DNA from: a virus | Strand: one strand, 5' to 3' | IMG/VR virus record: IMGVR_UViG_3300031951_000003 | Span: 124,001-188,000 of that record | DNA length: 64,000 nucleotides | Shown: in pieces, positions 1-8,580 of the stretch | Layout of the letters: each line of letters opens with the position of its first letter | Position numbering within the stretch: position 1 is the stretch's first letter | Notes under the pieces: model-generated | What the model was told of the DNA's origin: nothing | Seen by the model: the letters and a program-made list of their open reading frames with translations, nothing else | The model's database searches: none | Program-made: the position numbers and the translations under genes

Positions 1-302
1 TTATATGCCTTTAAAGATAATTTGAGTGCTCCTTGAGCATTTGGAAGATTTTCTTCAACAACGTTAATCGTGTCAAGTTTGTGTACAGTGTCTGTGTGAG
101 ATATTACACAAGGGAAATAAAAACCTTCAGGTAAATCCCCAACCGGTTTCTTTGTTGCATACACATTATTTTTTTCATCGAGATAATATTCGATTTGATT
201 TTCTTCCAACCATTTGGTTAGATAAAGAACCATTAAATCTTCTTTGTATGTGTGTGTTGGAACACTTAAAACTTCTTTGAGTAACTCTAAACTTTTTGTC
301 AT
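1..302 (-). CDS. M20-like metallopeptidase, N-terminal part (runs off the window)
   Basis: The reading frame starts at the ATG at 302 and is still open at base 1, giving 100 residues of N-terminus. The sequence contains CVISHTDTVHKL, which matches the first metal-binding His-x-Asp motif of M20 peptidases (PepT-like aminopeptidases). A host-type promoter (TATATTTG, 4 nt before the ATG, with TTTG 20 nt upstream) fixes the start. The remaining metal ligands lie outside the window, so the assignment rests on one motif. Confidence 0.6.
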   Translation of the reverse strand, partial: MTKSLELLKEVLSVPTHTYKEDLMVLYLTKWLEENQIEYYLDEKNNVYATKKPVGDLPEGFYFPCVISHTDTVHKLDTINVVEENLPNAQGALKLSLKAY

Positions 303-306
303 ACTG

Positions 307-338
307 CAAATATATGACAAAATTACAATTCAACCAAA
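307..338 (-). promoter_or_regulatory. Host-type promoter for the M20-like gene
   Basis: TTTG (335-338), 20-nt spacer, TATATTTG (307-314), then 4 nt to the ATG. Confidence 0.6.
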
Positions 339-1369
339 TTAAATAATTCTGGTTGATAAAGTAATTTGTTGAAACCGTCTTCAGAAATTTTGAATTTATT
401 TATACCCGACATCCCTTTCTTCTTTTTCAAAGATATGTCAATTTTTTTTGTTTCCCTATCAAAACCATCGATTCTAAAAATTAAATCCGACCCTTTTGGT
501 ATTTCATACCATATACCGATTTTATGTTTTTTTGTAACCCTATCAATCATATCCATAAAGGTGTTAGAATCACCTGATTCATAATCTTCTTCAATTCTCT
601 CCAAAATTTTTTCCAACGACCTATTTGCTTCTTTATTAAAACTTTCATTGTCGAATACATCATCATCTTGATATTCAAACCTATCTTCATCCCATCCACC
701 AATTGTTCTATTGGAATCTTGGAATATAGTTTTCAGTAATTTTTTGATTGACACGTGTGGAACATTATATTGAATGAAATTTGATATTAAATCACCCACA
801 GTTGTTTTGATTCCATCTCCATGTCTCTGAAAACCAAAATCCCCTAAAAAATTATTCAATTCCGAATTTACATGTTCAGATGCAACGTGTCTTATTTCAA
901 TATTTTTTTCGTGGGTCCAATCAATCACTATTGAGCCAATCTCTCGGGGATAATACTTTTCTAAAAACACTGCAAAACCAGCTCTGTCTTCTTCATCCTC
1001 GTAGTCAAATTTTTTACTATATATAAGTTTGGATATTCTTTGTAAAAGTTCTTTATTATCTGAATCGAAATTGTACCAAGGACCATACCCGTCTAAAAAA
1101 TCTTGTTCGGATGCACTTGAATCTTGAATATCGTAAGTATTGTACGGATTGTTAATTGCCTGTTCGAACCAAATATCATCATCATCCAAACCAATAATTT
1201 TTCCAAACTCATTCATGTCTGTGAATTCTATAATAACTTTTGACAAAGCAGGATTTTCCCTACTCGCAATAACTCTTCCAATGGACTTATCCGCCCCTTC
1301 CAATTCATACTGATTAATTTTTCCTTTTACAAATTTTCTTAAAGCAAAAAAACTATCTCCTGGTTCCAT
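323..1369 (-). CDS. Unknown acidic protein, 348 aa
   Basis: I do not recognise this protein. It is acidic with no signal peptide or membrane segment, and the C-terminal 60 residues are Lys-rich (ISLKKKKGM). The start at 1369 is supported by a TATTTATA element ending 4 nt upstream. It stands alone between the peptidase gene and the tmRNA. The promoter class suggests late expression and perhaps a virion or assembly role; that is inference only. Confidence 0.75.
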   Translation of the reverse strand: MEPGDSFFALRKFVKGKINQYELEGADKSIGRVIASRENPALSKVIIEFTDMNEFGKIIGLDDDDIWFEQAINNPYNTYDIQDSSASEQDFLDGYGPWYNFDSDNKELLQRISKLIYSKKFDYEDEEDRAGFAVFLEKYYPREIGSIVIDWTHEKNIEIRHVASEHVNSELNNFLGDFGFQRHGDGIKTTVGDLISNFIQYNVPHVSIKKLLKTIFQDSNRTIGGWDEDRFEYQDDDVFDNESFNKEANRSLEKILERIEEDYESGDSNTFMDMIDRVTKKHKIGIWYEIPKGSDLIFRIDGFDRETKKIDISLKKKKGMSGINKFKISEDGFNKLLYQPELFNLVEL

Positions 1370-1373
1370 ATCG

Positions 1374-1381
1374 TATAAATA
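1374..1381 (-). promoter_or_regulatory. TATTTATA late-type promoter element
   Basis: TATTTATA on the coding strand ends 4 nt before the ATG at 1369; no -33 TTTG is visible. Confidence 0.55.
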
Positions 1382-1441
1382 GACTTTTAATTTGGAAATT
1401 TAATATTTATGTATATCTTTGTTGTGTTCTTTGAAAATATT

Positions 1442-1834
1442 GGGGAAGTCATGGCAATTGATTGGCGTGTGTAGTTATAGGTGGCACGTAGGAGCTGAGT
1501 TAACTCCTTTATCAACTGATTTGAAAAAACAAATGGCAATACTTTTGCTAAGATGGCTGCTATCGGTTTAATCGCTGAAGAAGCTACTGTTGTTGCTTAA
1601 TTTAAGTCACGACACTCGGGTCGGTTAGGACATTAACCTAGGAACAGAAGTCCAATATACGGGTCACAGGTCAGAGCTCGTTTAAAATAATTCTGAGACC
1701 AAGTTGTTTGTAGGTGGGTTTCTCACATATATCAAACCTAATATTTCGGAACATTGAGAAACAATGTTGTAATAAACGTGTAGTCACTTATAGTTGTCGC
1801 GAACAAGACACGGGTTCGACTCCCGTCTTCTCCA
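1442..1834 (+). ncRNA. ssrA: tmRNA (ssrA) with unusually long tag
   Basis: The 5' GGGGAAG (1442-1448) pairs with CTTCTCC (1827-1833), with the G3-U70 wobble that specifies alanine, and the T arm is ACGGG-TTCGACT-CCCGT. A long P2 helix forms from TATAgGTGgCACGT near 1477 and ACGTG-tagt-CAC-t-TATA near 1777, and a GGAG/CTCC pseudoknot stem sits before the tag. The tag frame starts at GGC (1535) and stops at TAA (1598-1600): 21 residues, beginning GNTFAKMAA and ending EEATVVA. Bacteroidota tags are usually about nine residues ending in LAA. tmRNA rescues stalled ribosomes together with SmpB; no smpB is seen here. Confidence 0.9.
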
Positions 1835-1843
1835 CAGCAGATT

Positions 1844-1870
1844 AACCCCGAGAAACTCTCGGGGTTTTTT
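1844..1870 (+). terminator. Terminator of tmRNA
   Basis: AACCCCGAGA / TCTCGGGGTT hairpin with an AAC loop followed by T6. Confidence 0.85.
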
Positions 1871-1954
1871 ATTTGACTTGTTAAAGATTTATTAATATTA
1901 TTTAGACGACTTTGGAAATTAAGACCATACTTATTTTAGTCGGAGAGCAATTTT

Positions 1955-2014
1955 ATGAAATATTATTTACTGACGAACTTCAAAACTTGTAATATCGGAA
2001 TCCCGTTGGCTTAG
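1955..2014 (+). CDS. Possible 19-residue leader peptide
   Basis: A short frame starting MKYYLLTNF with an SD-like GGAGAG 7 nt before its ATG. Its TAG stop (2012-2014) lies in the loop of the following terminator hairpin, so a ribosome finishing it would cover the 5' arm. This is the arrangement of an attenuator in front of the TonB-dependent receptor gene. It may also be chance. Confidence 0.3.
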   Translation: MKYYLLTNFKTCNIGIPLA

Positions 2015-2033
2015 CGTCCTCGGGATTTTTTTA
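1999..2033 (+). terminator. Hairpin terminator or attenuator before the receptor gene
   Basis: AATCCCG, a 15-nt loop, CGGGATT and then T-rich DNA. It lies only about 30 nt upstream of the receptor start. Confidence 0.65.
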
Positions 2034-2039
2034 TTTATA
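2032..2039 (+). promoter_or_regulatory. TATTTATA element before the receptor gene
   Basis: It lies 20 nt before the ATG and is followed by an A-rich leader (ACAAAAAAGCA). Confidence 0.4.
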
Positions 2040-2059
2040 AACCAATAAACAAAAAAGCA

Positions 2060-5000
2060 ATGAAAAAAGCAATCTTGATGTCACTTTTAACCTTATTCGT
2101 GACAATCACATCTTTCGGGCAGATTACAACTTCTTCCCTGTCAGGTGTAGTTAAAAATGAAAAAGGTGAGACTTTGGTAGGTGCTACAGTTCATGCGGTA
2201 CACCAACCAACAGGTTCAGAATACCGTGCAACCACAAACAAAACGGGTGTCTACTCAATTCCGGCTGTACGTGTAGGAGGACCTTATCTTATTCACGTTA
2301 GTTACGTAGGCTACAGAAAAGCTGAACTAACTGACATCAACACTCTTCTTGGGGTTACAAGTAATGTTGACGTAACTCTTATTTCTGAATCAAAAGAGTT
2401 GAAAGAAGTTACTATTGTTGGAACGAGAAACAATTTATTCTCAAAAGACAAAACAGGGGCAGCTCAACAATTCGGACGTAGAGAACTAACTACAATTCCA
2501 ATTACGGGTGCAAGAACAATTGACGGAATTACCAAATACAATCCTTTTGGTGATGGTCGTTCTTTTGGAGCACAGGATTCTCGATTGAATAATTTTACAA
2601 TCGACGGTTCTCAGTTCAACAACAACTTCGGTTTGGGTTCATCAGCGGCTGCTGGTGGTAGAACAGGTGCTTCAGCAATTTCTTTGGATGCGATTGACCA
2701 ATTACAGGTGAACGTCGCTCCTTTTGACATTCGTCAAAGTGGTTTCGTGGGTGCAGGTATTAACGCTGTTACTCGTTCTGGAACTAACGAAATTGAAGGA
2801 AGTGTTTATCAAACACAAAGAAACAATTCAAAAACTTATGTGGGAGACAACGCTAGAGGAACTACAGTAACTGCTCAGAAATTTGATGAAAAAGTTTTCG
2901 GTTTTAGATTGGGTGCACCAATCATCAAAAATAAATTATTCATTTTTGGAAACTATGAAAGCATCGTTAGAACTGAACCAGGCACAACTTGGATTTCTAC
3001 CGGTTCTCCTTTGACAGGTTCACAAGTAAGTCGTGTTAAATACGATGACATGGTGAGACTTTCGAAGTTCATGAGAGATACTTTAGGTTATGAAACAGGT
3101 CCTTTTGAAGGTTATTCTAACACAAACGATTCAAGAAAATTCATGACTCGTTTGGATTGGAACATTAGTCCAAAACACAAGTTAATGGCACGTTTTGTTA
3201 ATCACAACTCATCCGCTGAGATTAACATTTCTAACTCTCAGTCAGCGGGTGCTGGAAACAGAACTACTCAATTCAACGCAATGAGTTTCCAAAACAGTGG
3301 ATACATTATTATGGATAATACTCGTTCAGGTGTATTAGAATTGAATTCTAAGTTTTCAAACACACTCCACAACAATTTGATTATCTCTTATGACAAACAA
3401 ATTGAAGACAGAGCTTACATGAGTCAAATGTTCCCAACAATTGACATCAGAGAAGGTTCAGCAACTTACACTTCTGTAGGTTTTGACCCATTCACACCAG
3501 GAAATAAATTGAACTATTGGACATTCAACGTTACTAACAACGTTACAAAATATTTGGAAAAACACACTTTGGTGGGTGGTTTCAACTATCAAATGTACCA
3601 ATCAAACAATTTATTCTTCCCAGCTTCGAACGGTGTATATATTTTCAACAGTTTGAATGACTTCTACACTGCAGCTAAACAATCAGTTGCTAATAATGGA
3701 GGACCTTCAGCTTTCGCACCAGCGAGATTTCAGTTTCGTTATTCTGCTTTACCTGGAGCGGTTGAACCAATGCAGGTATTGGAAGCTAATCGTTTAGACC
3801 TTTATGTTCAAGACGAGTATAACCTTACTAAGAATTTAAAATTAACAACGGGATTGAGAGCGAACGTAATTTCACTTGGAAATACAGCTCTTGAAAATCC
3901 TGCAATCACATCAATGACATTTGGTGGTGGTGAAAAATTAAACACGAGCGTGATGCCGAAAACACAATTGTTATTCGAACCACGTTTCGGTTTCAACTAT
4001 GATTTAAAAGGTGAAAAGAAAACTCAAATTAGAGGTGGTACAGGTATTTTCACAGGTAGACCTCCATTTGTTTTCTTATCAAACCAAATCGGAAATAACG
4101 GTGTATTAACAGGATTTATCGATGTATCAGGTGCTCAAGCATCACAATACGGATTTACTACAAATCCTAATCAATATTTTATTCCTCAAACACCAACATT
4201 ACCTTCAACTTTTGATTTAGCTTTCACTGACGCAAATTACAAGTTCCCTCAAGTATGGAGAAGTAATTTAGCAATCGACCAAAAACTACCTTGGTTGGGT
4301 TTAGTGGCAAGTGCTGAAGTTCTTTACAATAAGACAATAAACGCAGTTCATTACTACAACGCAAACCAAGATGTTCCTGTAGGAACTTTAGGTGGTCCTG
4401 ACAAAAGAGCATTGTTTGCAAATACTGACCCTGGTGTTAGAGTAAATGATAATGTTTCTATGGCAGCAGTTTTAACAAACAAACAAGGTGCTTACAACAA
4501 GTCTCTTACATTGAAATTAGAAAAACCAATTTCGAAAGGAGTTTGGGGTTATGCAGCTTGGACTACATCAAGAGCTGAAGATTACATGAGTGCTGGTTCA
4601 ATCGCGAGTGGTTCATGGCAATCAGCTCGTTCTATCAACGGAAACAACGATTTACAACTTTCTACTTCAGACTTTGTTGTTAGGAATAGAATCGTAGGTT
4701 TATTAGGTTATAGATTTGATTATGGTAAGAAATACGGTGGAGCAACTACAATCACTATTGGTTACGTAGGTGCTCAAAATAACCCATTCTCTTACACTGT
4801 AGCGGGTGACCTTAACGGTGATAGAGTTAGAGACAACGAACTTATGTTTGTACCTGTAAATGGTTCTGACATTCGTTTCTCAACTTTAACAGTAGGTACA
4901 AGAACTTATACAGAAGCTGAACAACAAGCGGCTTTCGAATCATTTATTTCTCAAGATGACTACCTTTCTACAAGAAGAGGTCAGTACGCTGAAAGAAACG

Positions 5001-5335
5001 CTTCTTTCCTTCCTTGGTTACACAGATTTGACCTTTCAGTGGCTCAAGATGTGTTCATAAAAATCAAAGGAAAAAGAAACACTTTCCAAATCAGAGCTGA
5101 CATCCTTAACTTCGGAAACATGGTTAATAACAAGTGGGGTGTTTCTCAAAGAGCGGCAGTTCCTCAGTTGTTAAACTTTGTAAGTAGAGACGCGAACAAT
5201 GTTCCTTCTTACAGACTTTCAACTCAAATTCTTGATGGACAAACAGTATTGGCAAAACAAACTTACCAATTCAACTCATCAGTATTTGACGTATGGAGTG
5301 CACAGTTAGGTATTAGATATACTTTCGGTAAGTAA
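2060..5335 (+). CDS. Oar-like TonB-dependent outer-membrane receptor
   Basis: At 1091 aa this is the normal size for Oar-type receptors. In order it shows a signal peptide (1-20, ending TSFGQ), a carboxypeptidase-D regulatory-like domain (about 25-110, SLSGVVKNEKGETLVGA), a plug (about 130-240, IDGITKYNPFGDGRSFG and INAVTRSGTNEIEGSVY) and a C-terminal beta-barrel ending in GIRYTFGK with an aromatic near the terminus. The family imports large ligands through the outer membrane using TonB energy. Such genes are host genes as a rule; by eye this one is richer in GC than its neighbours, suggesting recent capture. It could instead act as a decoy or replacement receptor; that is speculation. Confidence 0.88.
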   Translation: MKKAILMSLLTLFVTITSFGQITTSSLSGVVKNEKGETLVGATVHAVHQPTGSEYRATTNKTGVYSIPAVRVGGPYLIHVSYVGYRKAELTDINTLLGVTSNVDVTLISESKELKEVTIVGTRNNLFSKDKTGAAQQFGRRELTTIPITGARTIDGITKYNPFGDGRSFGAQDSRLNNFTIDGSQFNNNFGLGSSAAAGGRTGASAISLDAIDQLQVNVAPFDIRQSGFVGAGINAVTRSGTNEIEGSVYQTQRNNSKTYVGDNARGTTVTAQKFDEKVFGFRLGAPIIKNKLFIFGNYESIVRTEPGTTWISTGSPLTGSQVSRVKYDDMVRLSKFMRDTLGYETGPFEGYSNTNDSRKFMTRLDWNISPKHKLMARFVNHNSSAEINISNSQSAGAGNRTTQFNAMSFQNSGYIIMDNTRSGVLELNSKFSNTLHNNLIISYDKQIEDRAYMSQMFPTIDIREGSATYTSVGFDPFTPGNKLNYWTFNVTNNVTKYLEKHTLVGGFNYQMYQSNNLFFPASNGVYIFNSLNDFYTAAKQSVANNGGPSAFAPARFQFRYSALPGAVEPMQVLEANRLDLYVQDEYNLTKNLKLTTGLRANVISLGNTALENPAITSMTFGGGEKLNTSVMPKTQLLFEPRFGFNYDLKGEKKTQIRGGTGIFTGRPPFVFLSNQIGNNGVLTGFIDVSGAQASQYGFTTNPNQYFIPQTPTLPSTFDLAFTDANYKFPQVWRSNLAIDQKLPWLGLVASAEVLYNKTINAVHYYNANQDVPVGTLGGPDKRALFANTDPGVRVNDNVSMAAVLTNKQGAYNKSLTLKLEKPISKGVWGYAAWTTSRAEDYMSAGSIASGSWQSARSINGNNDLQLSTSDFVVRNRIVGLLGYRFDYGKKYGGATTITIGYVGAQNNPFSYTVAGDLNGDRVRDNELMFVPVNGSDIRFSTLTVGTRTYTEAEQQAAFESFISQDDYLSTRRGQYAERNASFLPWLHRFDLSVAQDVFIKIKGKRNTFQIRADILNFGNMVNNKWGVSQRAAVPQLLNFVSRDANNVPSYRLSTQILDGQTVLAKQTYQFNSSVFDVWSAQLGIRYTFGK

Positions 5336-5354
5336 TATCGAATATTAAAATTTT

Positions 5355-5386
5355 AAACCCTCATCTTCGGATGGGGGTTTTTTTTA
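5355..5386 (+). terminator. Terminator of receptor gene
   Basis: AAACCCTCATC-TTCG-GATGGGGGTTT followed by a T run. Confidence 0.85.
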
Positions 5387-5413
5387 TAACAAAAATTTCT
5401 TATCATTCTTTCA

Positions 5414-5764
5414 ATGAATAAGTTAGTTACAATTTTTTTTATTTTATCGGTTTACACCTTTTCACAAATTTTCACATTTTATCAACTACAAGGTCATCTT
5501 TGGAATAAATGGATTAAAGACCACCCTTTCCTGATGAGTTTAATGGGTGTCCCTGTTGGTTATTTTGTAATTCTTGCAAGTAGAGAAATGGTAAGTCTAT
5601 ATGGAGGACAAACTTGGCCAAACAGAATCATAGGATTTGTTTTCGGTGTGTTTGTCTTTAGTTTCATGGCATGGATAATGTTGAAAGAACCAATAACAAC
5701 CAAAACTATAGTTTGTCTCATTCTAAGTTTTGCAGTTCTTTGTATTCAATTGTTTTGGAAATAA
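5414..5764 (+). CDS. Small integral membrane protein, 116 aa
   Basis: Three to four hydrophobic segments are visible, at about 5-25, 38-55, 68-90 and 95-114, with a short polar stretch containing GGQTWPNR between them. No family was recognised. The small size and membrane topology leave open a holin-like or host-membrane role. Confidence 0.65.
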   Translation: MNKLVTIFFILSVYTFSQIFTFYQLQGHLWNKWIKDHPFLMSLMGVPVGYFVILASREMVSLYGGQTWPNRIIGFVFGVFVFSFMAWIMLKEPITTKTIVCLILSFAVLCIQLFWK

Positions 5765-5768
5765 TTGG

Positions 5769-5776
5769 TATTTATA
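5769..5776 (+). promoter_or_regulatory. TATTTATA late-type promoter element
   Basis: Ends 4 nt before the ATG at 5781 and so decides this start over the longer in-frame extension. Confidence 0.6.
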
Positions 5777-5780
5777 CCAT

Positions 5781-7262
5781 ATGAAGTTTATTTCCATTTT
5801 ACTTAAGGAAGGTCGTAAAGAAGATTTAAAGAAAAAATATGCCGAGAAGTTTGACGAAGAGACTTTGGATTGGATATTGAACATTGCAGATTTAAAAGAT
5901 TTCAATCACAAATACACGGACTTTGTTTTAAAACATGTACATCCTGATTATGTTGACGGAGATGTTGAAATTGGTATTGATTTAATCAAAAGTTTTGACA
6001 AATATCAATCCCAACTCGAAAAAAAAGATATTAATCAATACAGTGGTTTTGAGGAATTAGACAATGTTTTAGTCCCTATCCACCAAAAACAGAAAGACAG
6101 AGAATTAGAAAAACAGGTAGATAAGATTTACGAAGATGATAAATTTCTTGTAATCAAACCTAAAACACACCAAGCTTCGTGTAAATACGGTTCGAATACT
6201 AAGTGGTGTACAACCGCACAATCCCCTGACCATTTCGAAAGATATACCTCAGGTAGGCAAGGACTATATTACATAATTAACAAAGCCAATTCCACAAACA
6301 AAGATTACTCAAAAATTGCAATACATTTTGACAACTTAGGAACTGAGAGATATTGGGATTCGAAAGATTCTCCAATGAGTGAACGAGAAATTGCAATTTT
6401 TAACTACGCGTTTCCCGAAATAGTTGATGTAATAAAAGCCGATTATAACATGAATGTGGGGTCAATGACCGACAAGTTTTTAGCAGAATCATTCGATAAA
6501 GTTGGTGAGTCATCAGCAGATAAAAGAAACTACTTGAACTCAACTTATACTTTATCAACACTTGTTAGAGGATTTCAAAACATACCTGATTTAGGTTTTG
6601 GTCATACAGAAGGTGTTTTAACAATATCTTTAAGTTCAGATGAAGACAACAAATTAATTGATGAATATAATATTTTTATCACATACAAATCTAAAGATGA
6701 AAAAACCTTTACAGCTAGTATAGGTTTTGGGAGTACTGATGAAGTTTCAAGTGACGATTTTGTAGACCTTGGGCTTGAAGGGTGGGGAATTGATGCGACA
6801 TACTATCTTGGTAAAACCCCCGCAGAAACCGCTGAAGGTGTTAGAAGACACATTGCACATAGAGTTTTAGACCATATTGTAAACAATCAAAAACTTATAC
6901 AAATGGTTGCTGGAACAACAAAAGTATTCAGACCCACGTATGGATATAAATTTGGTAAAAATAAAGGTTGGGTTAAAAAACTTGTTGATTATTTGGACAA
7001 AGGAAAGATAGGAACAAAATTAGATTTTCTTATGGATATTGGATATATTGAACCTGTAATTAAAGATGGTCAAAAAGGTTATAAAAAATCTAAAGGGAAT
7101 CATTTTTACAAGCCACGTGATTTAAGAGGTCAACACTCGTCATTTTTTGCTGCGGCTAAAAATGCCGGTATTTTGGGATACAGAAAAGTTGGAAAGGATT
7201 TTTTCTTGATTAAAGGTCCTAATTTTGATGCATTCAAAAAAGGGGAACTCAAGGCACTTTAG
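5781..7262 (+). CDS. WCTT-motif phage protein, 493 aa, candidate packaged protein
   Basis: The N-terminus MKFISILLKE resembles a capsid-targeting leader with a possible cut after LKE. Residues about 150-185 hold KYGSNTKWCTT and then GRQGLYYIINK, a motif pair repeated in the protein at 38271. The C-terminal 110 residues are basic (GYKFGKNKGWVKK) and could bind nucleic acid. I know this motif from other large phages, but no function is assigned. The stop overlaps the convergent gene by 14 nt. Confidence 0.75.
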   Translation: MKFISILLKEGRKEDLKKKYAEKFDEETLDWILNIADLKDFNHKYTDFVLKHVHPDYVDGDVEIGIDLIKSFDKYQSQLEKKDINQYSGFEELDNVLVPIHQKQKDRELEKQVDKIYEDDKFLVIKPKTHQASCKYGSNTKWCTTAQSPDHFERYTSGRQGLYYIINKANSTNKDYSKIAIHFDNLGTERYWDSKDSPMSEREIAIFNYAFPEIVDVIKADYNMNVGSMTDKFLAESFDKVGESSADKRNYLNSTYTLSTLVRGFQNIPDLGFGHTEGVLTISLSSDEDNKLIDEYNIFITYKSKDEKTFTASIGFGSTDEVSSDDFVDLGLEGWGIDATYYLGKTPAETAEGVRRHIAHRVLDHIVNNQKLIQMVAGTTKVFRPTYGYKFGKNKGWVKKLVDYLDKGKIGTKLDFLMDIGYIEPVIKDGQKGYKKSKGNHFYKPRDLRGQHSSFFAAAKNAGILGYRKVGKDFFLIKGPNFDAFKKGELKAL

Positions 7263-7473
7263 ACAATCTTCGAAAATAGATATATAACCCAAAAAATAAT
7301 CCCGCAATACAATACAAAACGAAGTTCGCTTTCCATAAATCTCCTGTCAGTAATATTAGGGAATACTGAACGGCATCGAATCCAAAAGGATTGAAGAACA
7401 GAGCCAACATCAAAAAGATTTGTGATAGATTGTCTTGAAAAGTTTTTTTCCAAGTCTTTATTCTGTTTACCAT
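7249..7473 (-). CDS. Small membrane protein, 74 aa
   Basis: A basic N-terminus (MVNRIKTWKK) is followed by two hydrophobic segments at about 17-40 and 48-68. Another frame with a different ATG overlaps it, but this frame has the membrane-protein pattern. A TAAATTTG element 19 nt upstream could serve as promoter. No function recognised. Confidence 0.55.
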   Translation of the reverse strand: MVNRIKTWKKTFQDNLSQIFLMLALFFNPFGFDAVQYSLILLTGDLWKANFVLYCIAGLFFGLYIYFRRLSKVP

Positions 7474-7492
7474 CGTCCATATTATAGTATTA

Positions 7493-7500
7493 CAAATTTA
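7493..7500 (-). promoter_or_regulatory. Host-type -7 element TAAATTTG
   Basis: It lies 19 nt before the ATG at 7473; no convincing -33 box. Confidence 0.35.
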
Positions 7501-7532
7501 TTTCTAAGTCAGAATTTTTATAATAAATAGTA

Positions 7533-8153
7533 ATGTTCAAAAAAACTAAAAACTGGATGTATTCTAATACACACAATACGTGTGTGTTAATGCCAATGAA
7601 AACAGCTTCGACTCACGTATCTTGGGTTTTGAAATACTTTGACTTTGAATCTCATGTAAGAATTTTTTATGATGACGGAACACACAAAGATTTTACAAAC
7701 TCTCACGTTCAACCCCATGATTGTTTCATACCAGAAGAATTAGTAAACCCGAAAACAATTCTGACCGTAAGAAACCCTTACGAAAGAATTTTATCTTTTT
7801 TTTTATTCACGAGGAATTACTTACTAAACAAAAATGTTTCACCAAGTGATTTCAGTTATTTTCTCAATGGTTTGAATGATGAAAGTAATGATTTCAAACA
7901 ACTCAATTTTGTAATTGAAGTCCCCCCAACTTATATTATCAGAAAAGAGAATTTATATGAAGACTATTGTAAAATTAATTTCATCAATGAATCCGATTTG
8001 AATCATCTCGGTATTTTACAAAAAATGTGTGTTAAGAAAATTAACAAAACAAATTTGGAAATAGAAAAAGAAGATTTTTTGACTTCAGAAAACAAATCAA
8101 TAATTTACAAATTATTCAAACCACATTTCCATTTATTTGGATATGAAAAATAA
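7533..8153 (+). CDS. Sulfotransferase-like protein
   Basis: 206 aa. The 5'-phosphosulfate loop is recognisable as MPMKTASTHVSWVL near residue 25 and the 3'-phosphate motif as TVRNPYERILSFF near 85. These motifs bind PAPS in sulfotransferases of the Sulfotransfer_2/3 type, which move sulfate to carbohydrate or other hydroxyl groups. A second gene with the same two motifs lies at 15271-15870. The acceptor is unknown; host or virion surface glycans are plausible. Confidence 0.7.
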   Translation: MFKKTKNWMYSNTHNTCVLMPMKTASTHVSWVLKYFDFESHVRIFYDDGTHKDFTNSHVQPHDCFIPEELVNPKTILTVRNPYERILSFFLFTRNYLLNKNVSPSDFSYFLNGLNDESNDFKQLNFVIEVPPTYIIRKENLYEDYCKINFINESDLNHLGILQKMCVKKINKTNLEIEKEDFLTSENKSIIYKLFKPHFHLFGYEK

Positions 8154-8178
8154 TTGAAATATAATTGCAATAGAGAAA

Positions 8179-8370
8179 ATGATTGATATAAAAAAACTAA
8201 TTGATGAAGAGGGTCCTATCAGAAAATTTGATGGGATTGCACCTGAGGGATTTGTATTAGTTCATGAAAATACTCTGAGAGATTTAAAGAATTGGAAAAT
8301 TTGGGAAGATTGGAAAAATGATGAAATAACTATACATGATTTGAATAAAAAAAATTTTGACAATACTTAA
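8179..8370 (+). CDS. Unknown 63-aa protein
   Basis: A short charged protein starting MIDIKKLIDEEGPIRKFDG, with a Trp-rich stretch (NWKIWEDWKND) and no membrane segment. It follows the sulfotransferase gene by 25 nt and is probably co-transcribed. Not recognised. Confidence 0.6.
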   Translation: MIDIKKLIDEEGPIRKFDGIAPEGFVLVHENTLRDLKNWKIWEDWKNDEITIHDLNKKNFDNT

Positions 8371-8415
8371 TAATAAATTATATTTCTATCACAATAAATT
8401 ATAACGTTGTGGAAA

Positions 8416-8575
8416 GTCATCAGTTCGGAATATTGGTAGAACTTTATTTGATTGGTGATGATGACAAAATCTATCCGTAACGTGTGGTGGTCATACTGAT
8501 GAAACTATCTGCAGTAGTTTAAGGAAGTCGACTCCGAGGTATAACATCCCATCAGTCCCTGACCACTTTTTTTTT
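8416..8575 (+). ncRNA. Two-domain structured RNA with terminator
   Basis: Domain 1 is closed by GTCATCA (8416-8422) and TGATGAC (8459-8465) with an inner GTTC/GAAC pair. Domain 2 is closed by GTGGTCA (8487-8493) and TGACCAC (8560-8566), continues with CTGATG/CATCAG and holds the hairpin AAACTA-TCTGCAG-TAGTTT. A run of nine T follows at once (8567-8575). There is no credible reading frame. It matches no family I can name. Confidence 0.7.
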
Positions 8576-8580
8576 ACTTT

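Noticed and set aside
1442-1834. Whether the window is a host chromosome with a phage integrated at ssrA
   Set aside because: Genes on both sides of the tmRNA share the same late-type promoter and phage-like character, and no attachment repeat or integrase is seen; still not excluded.
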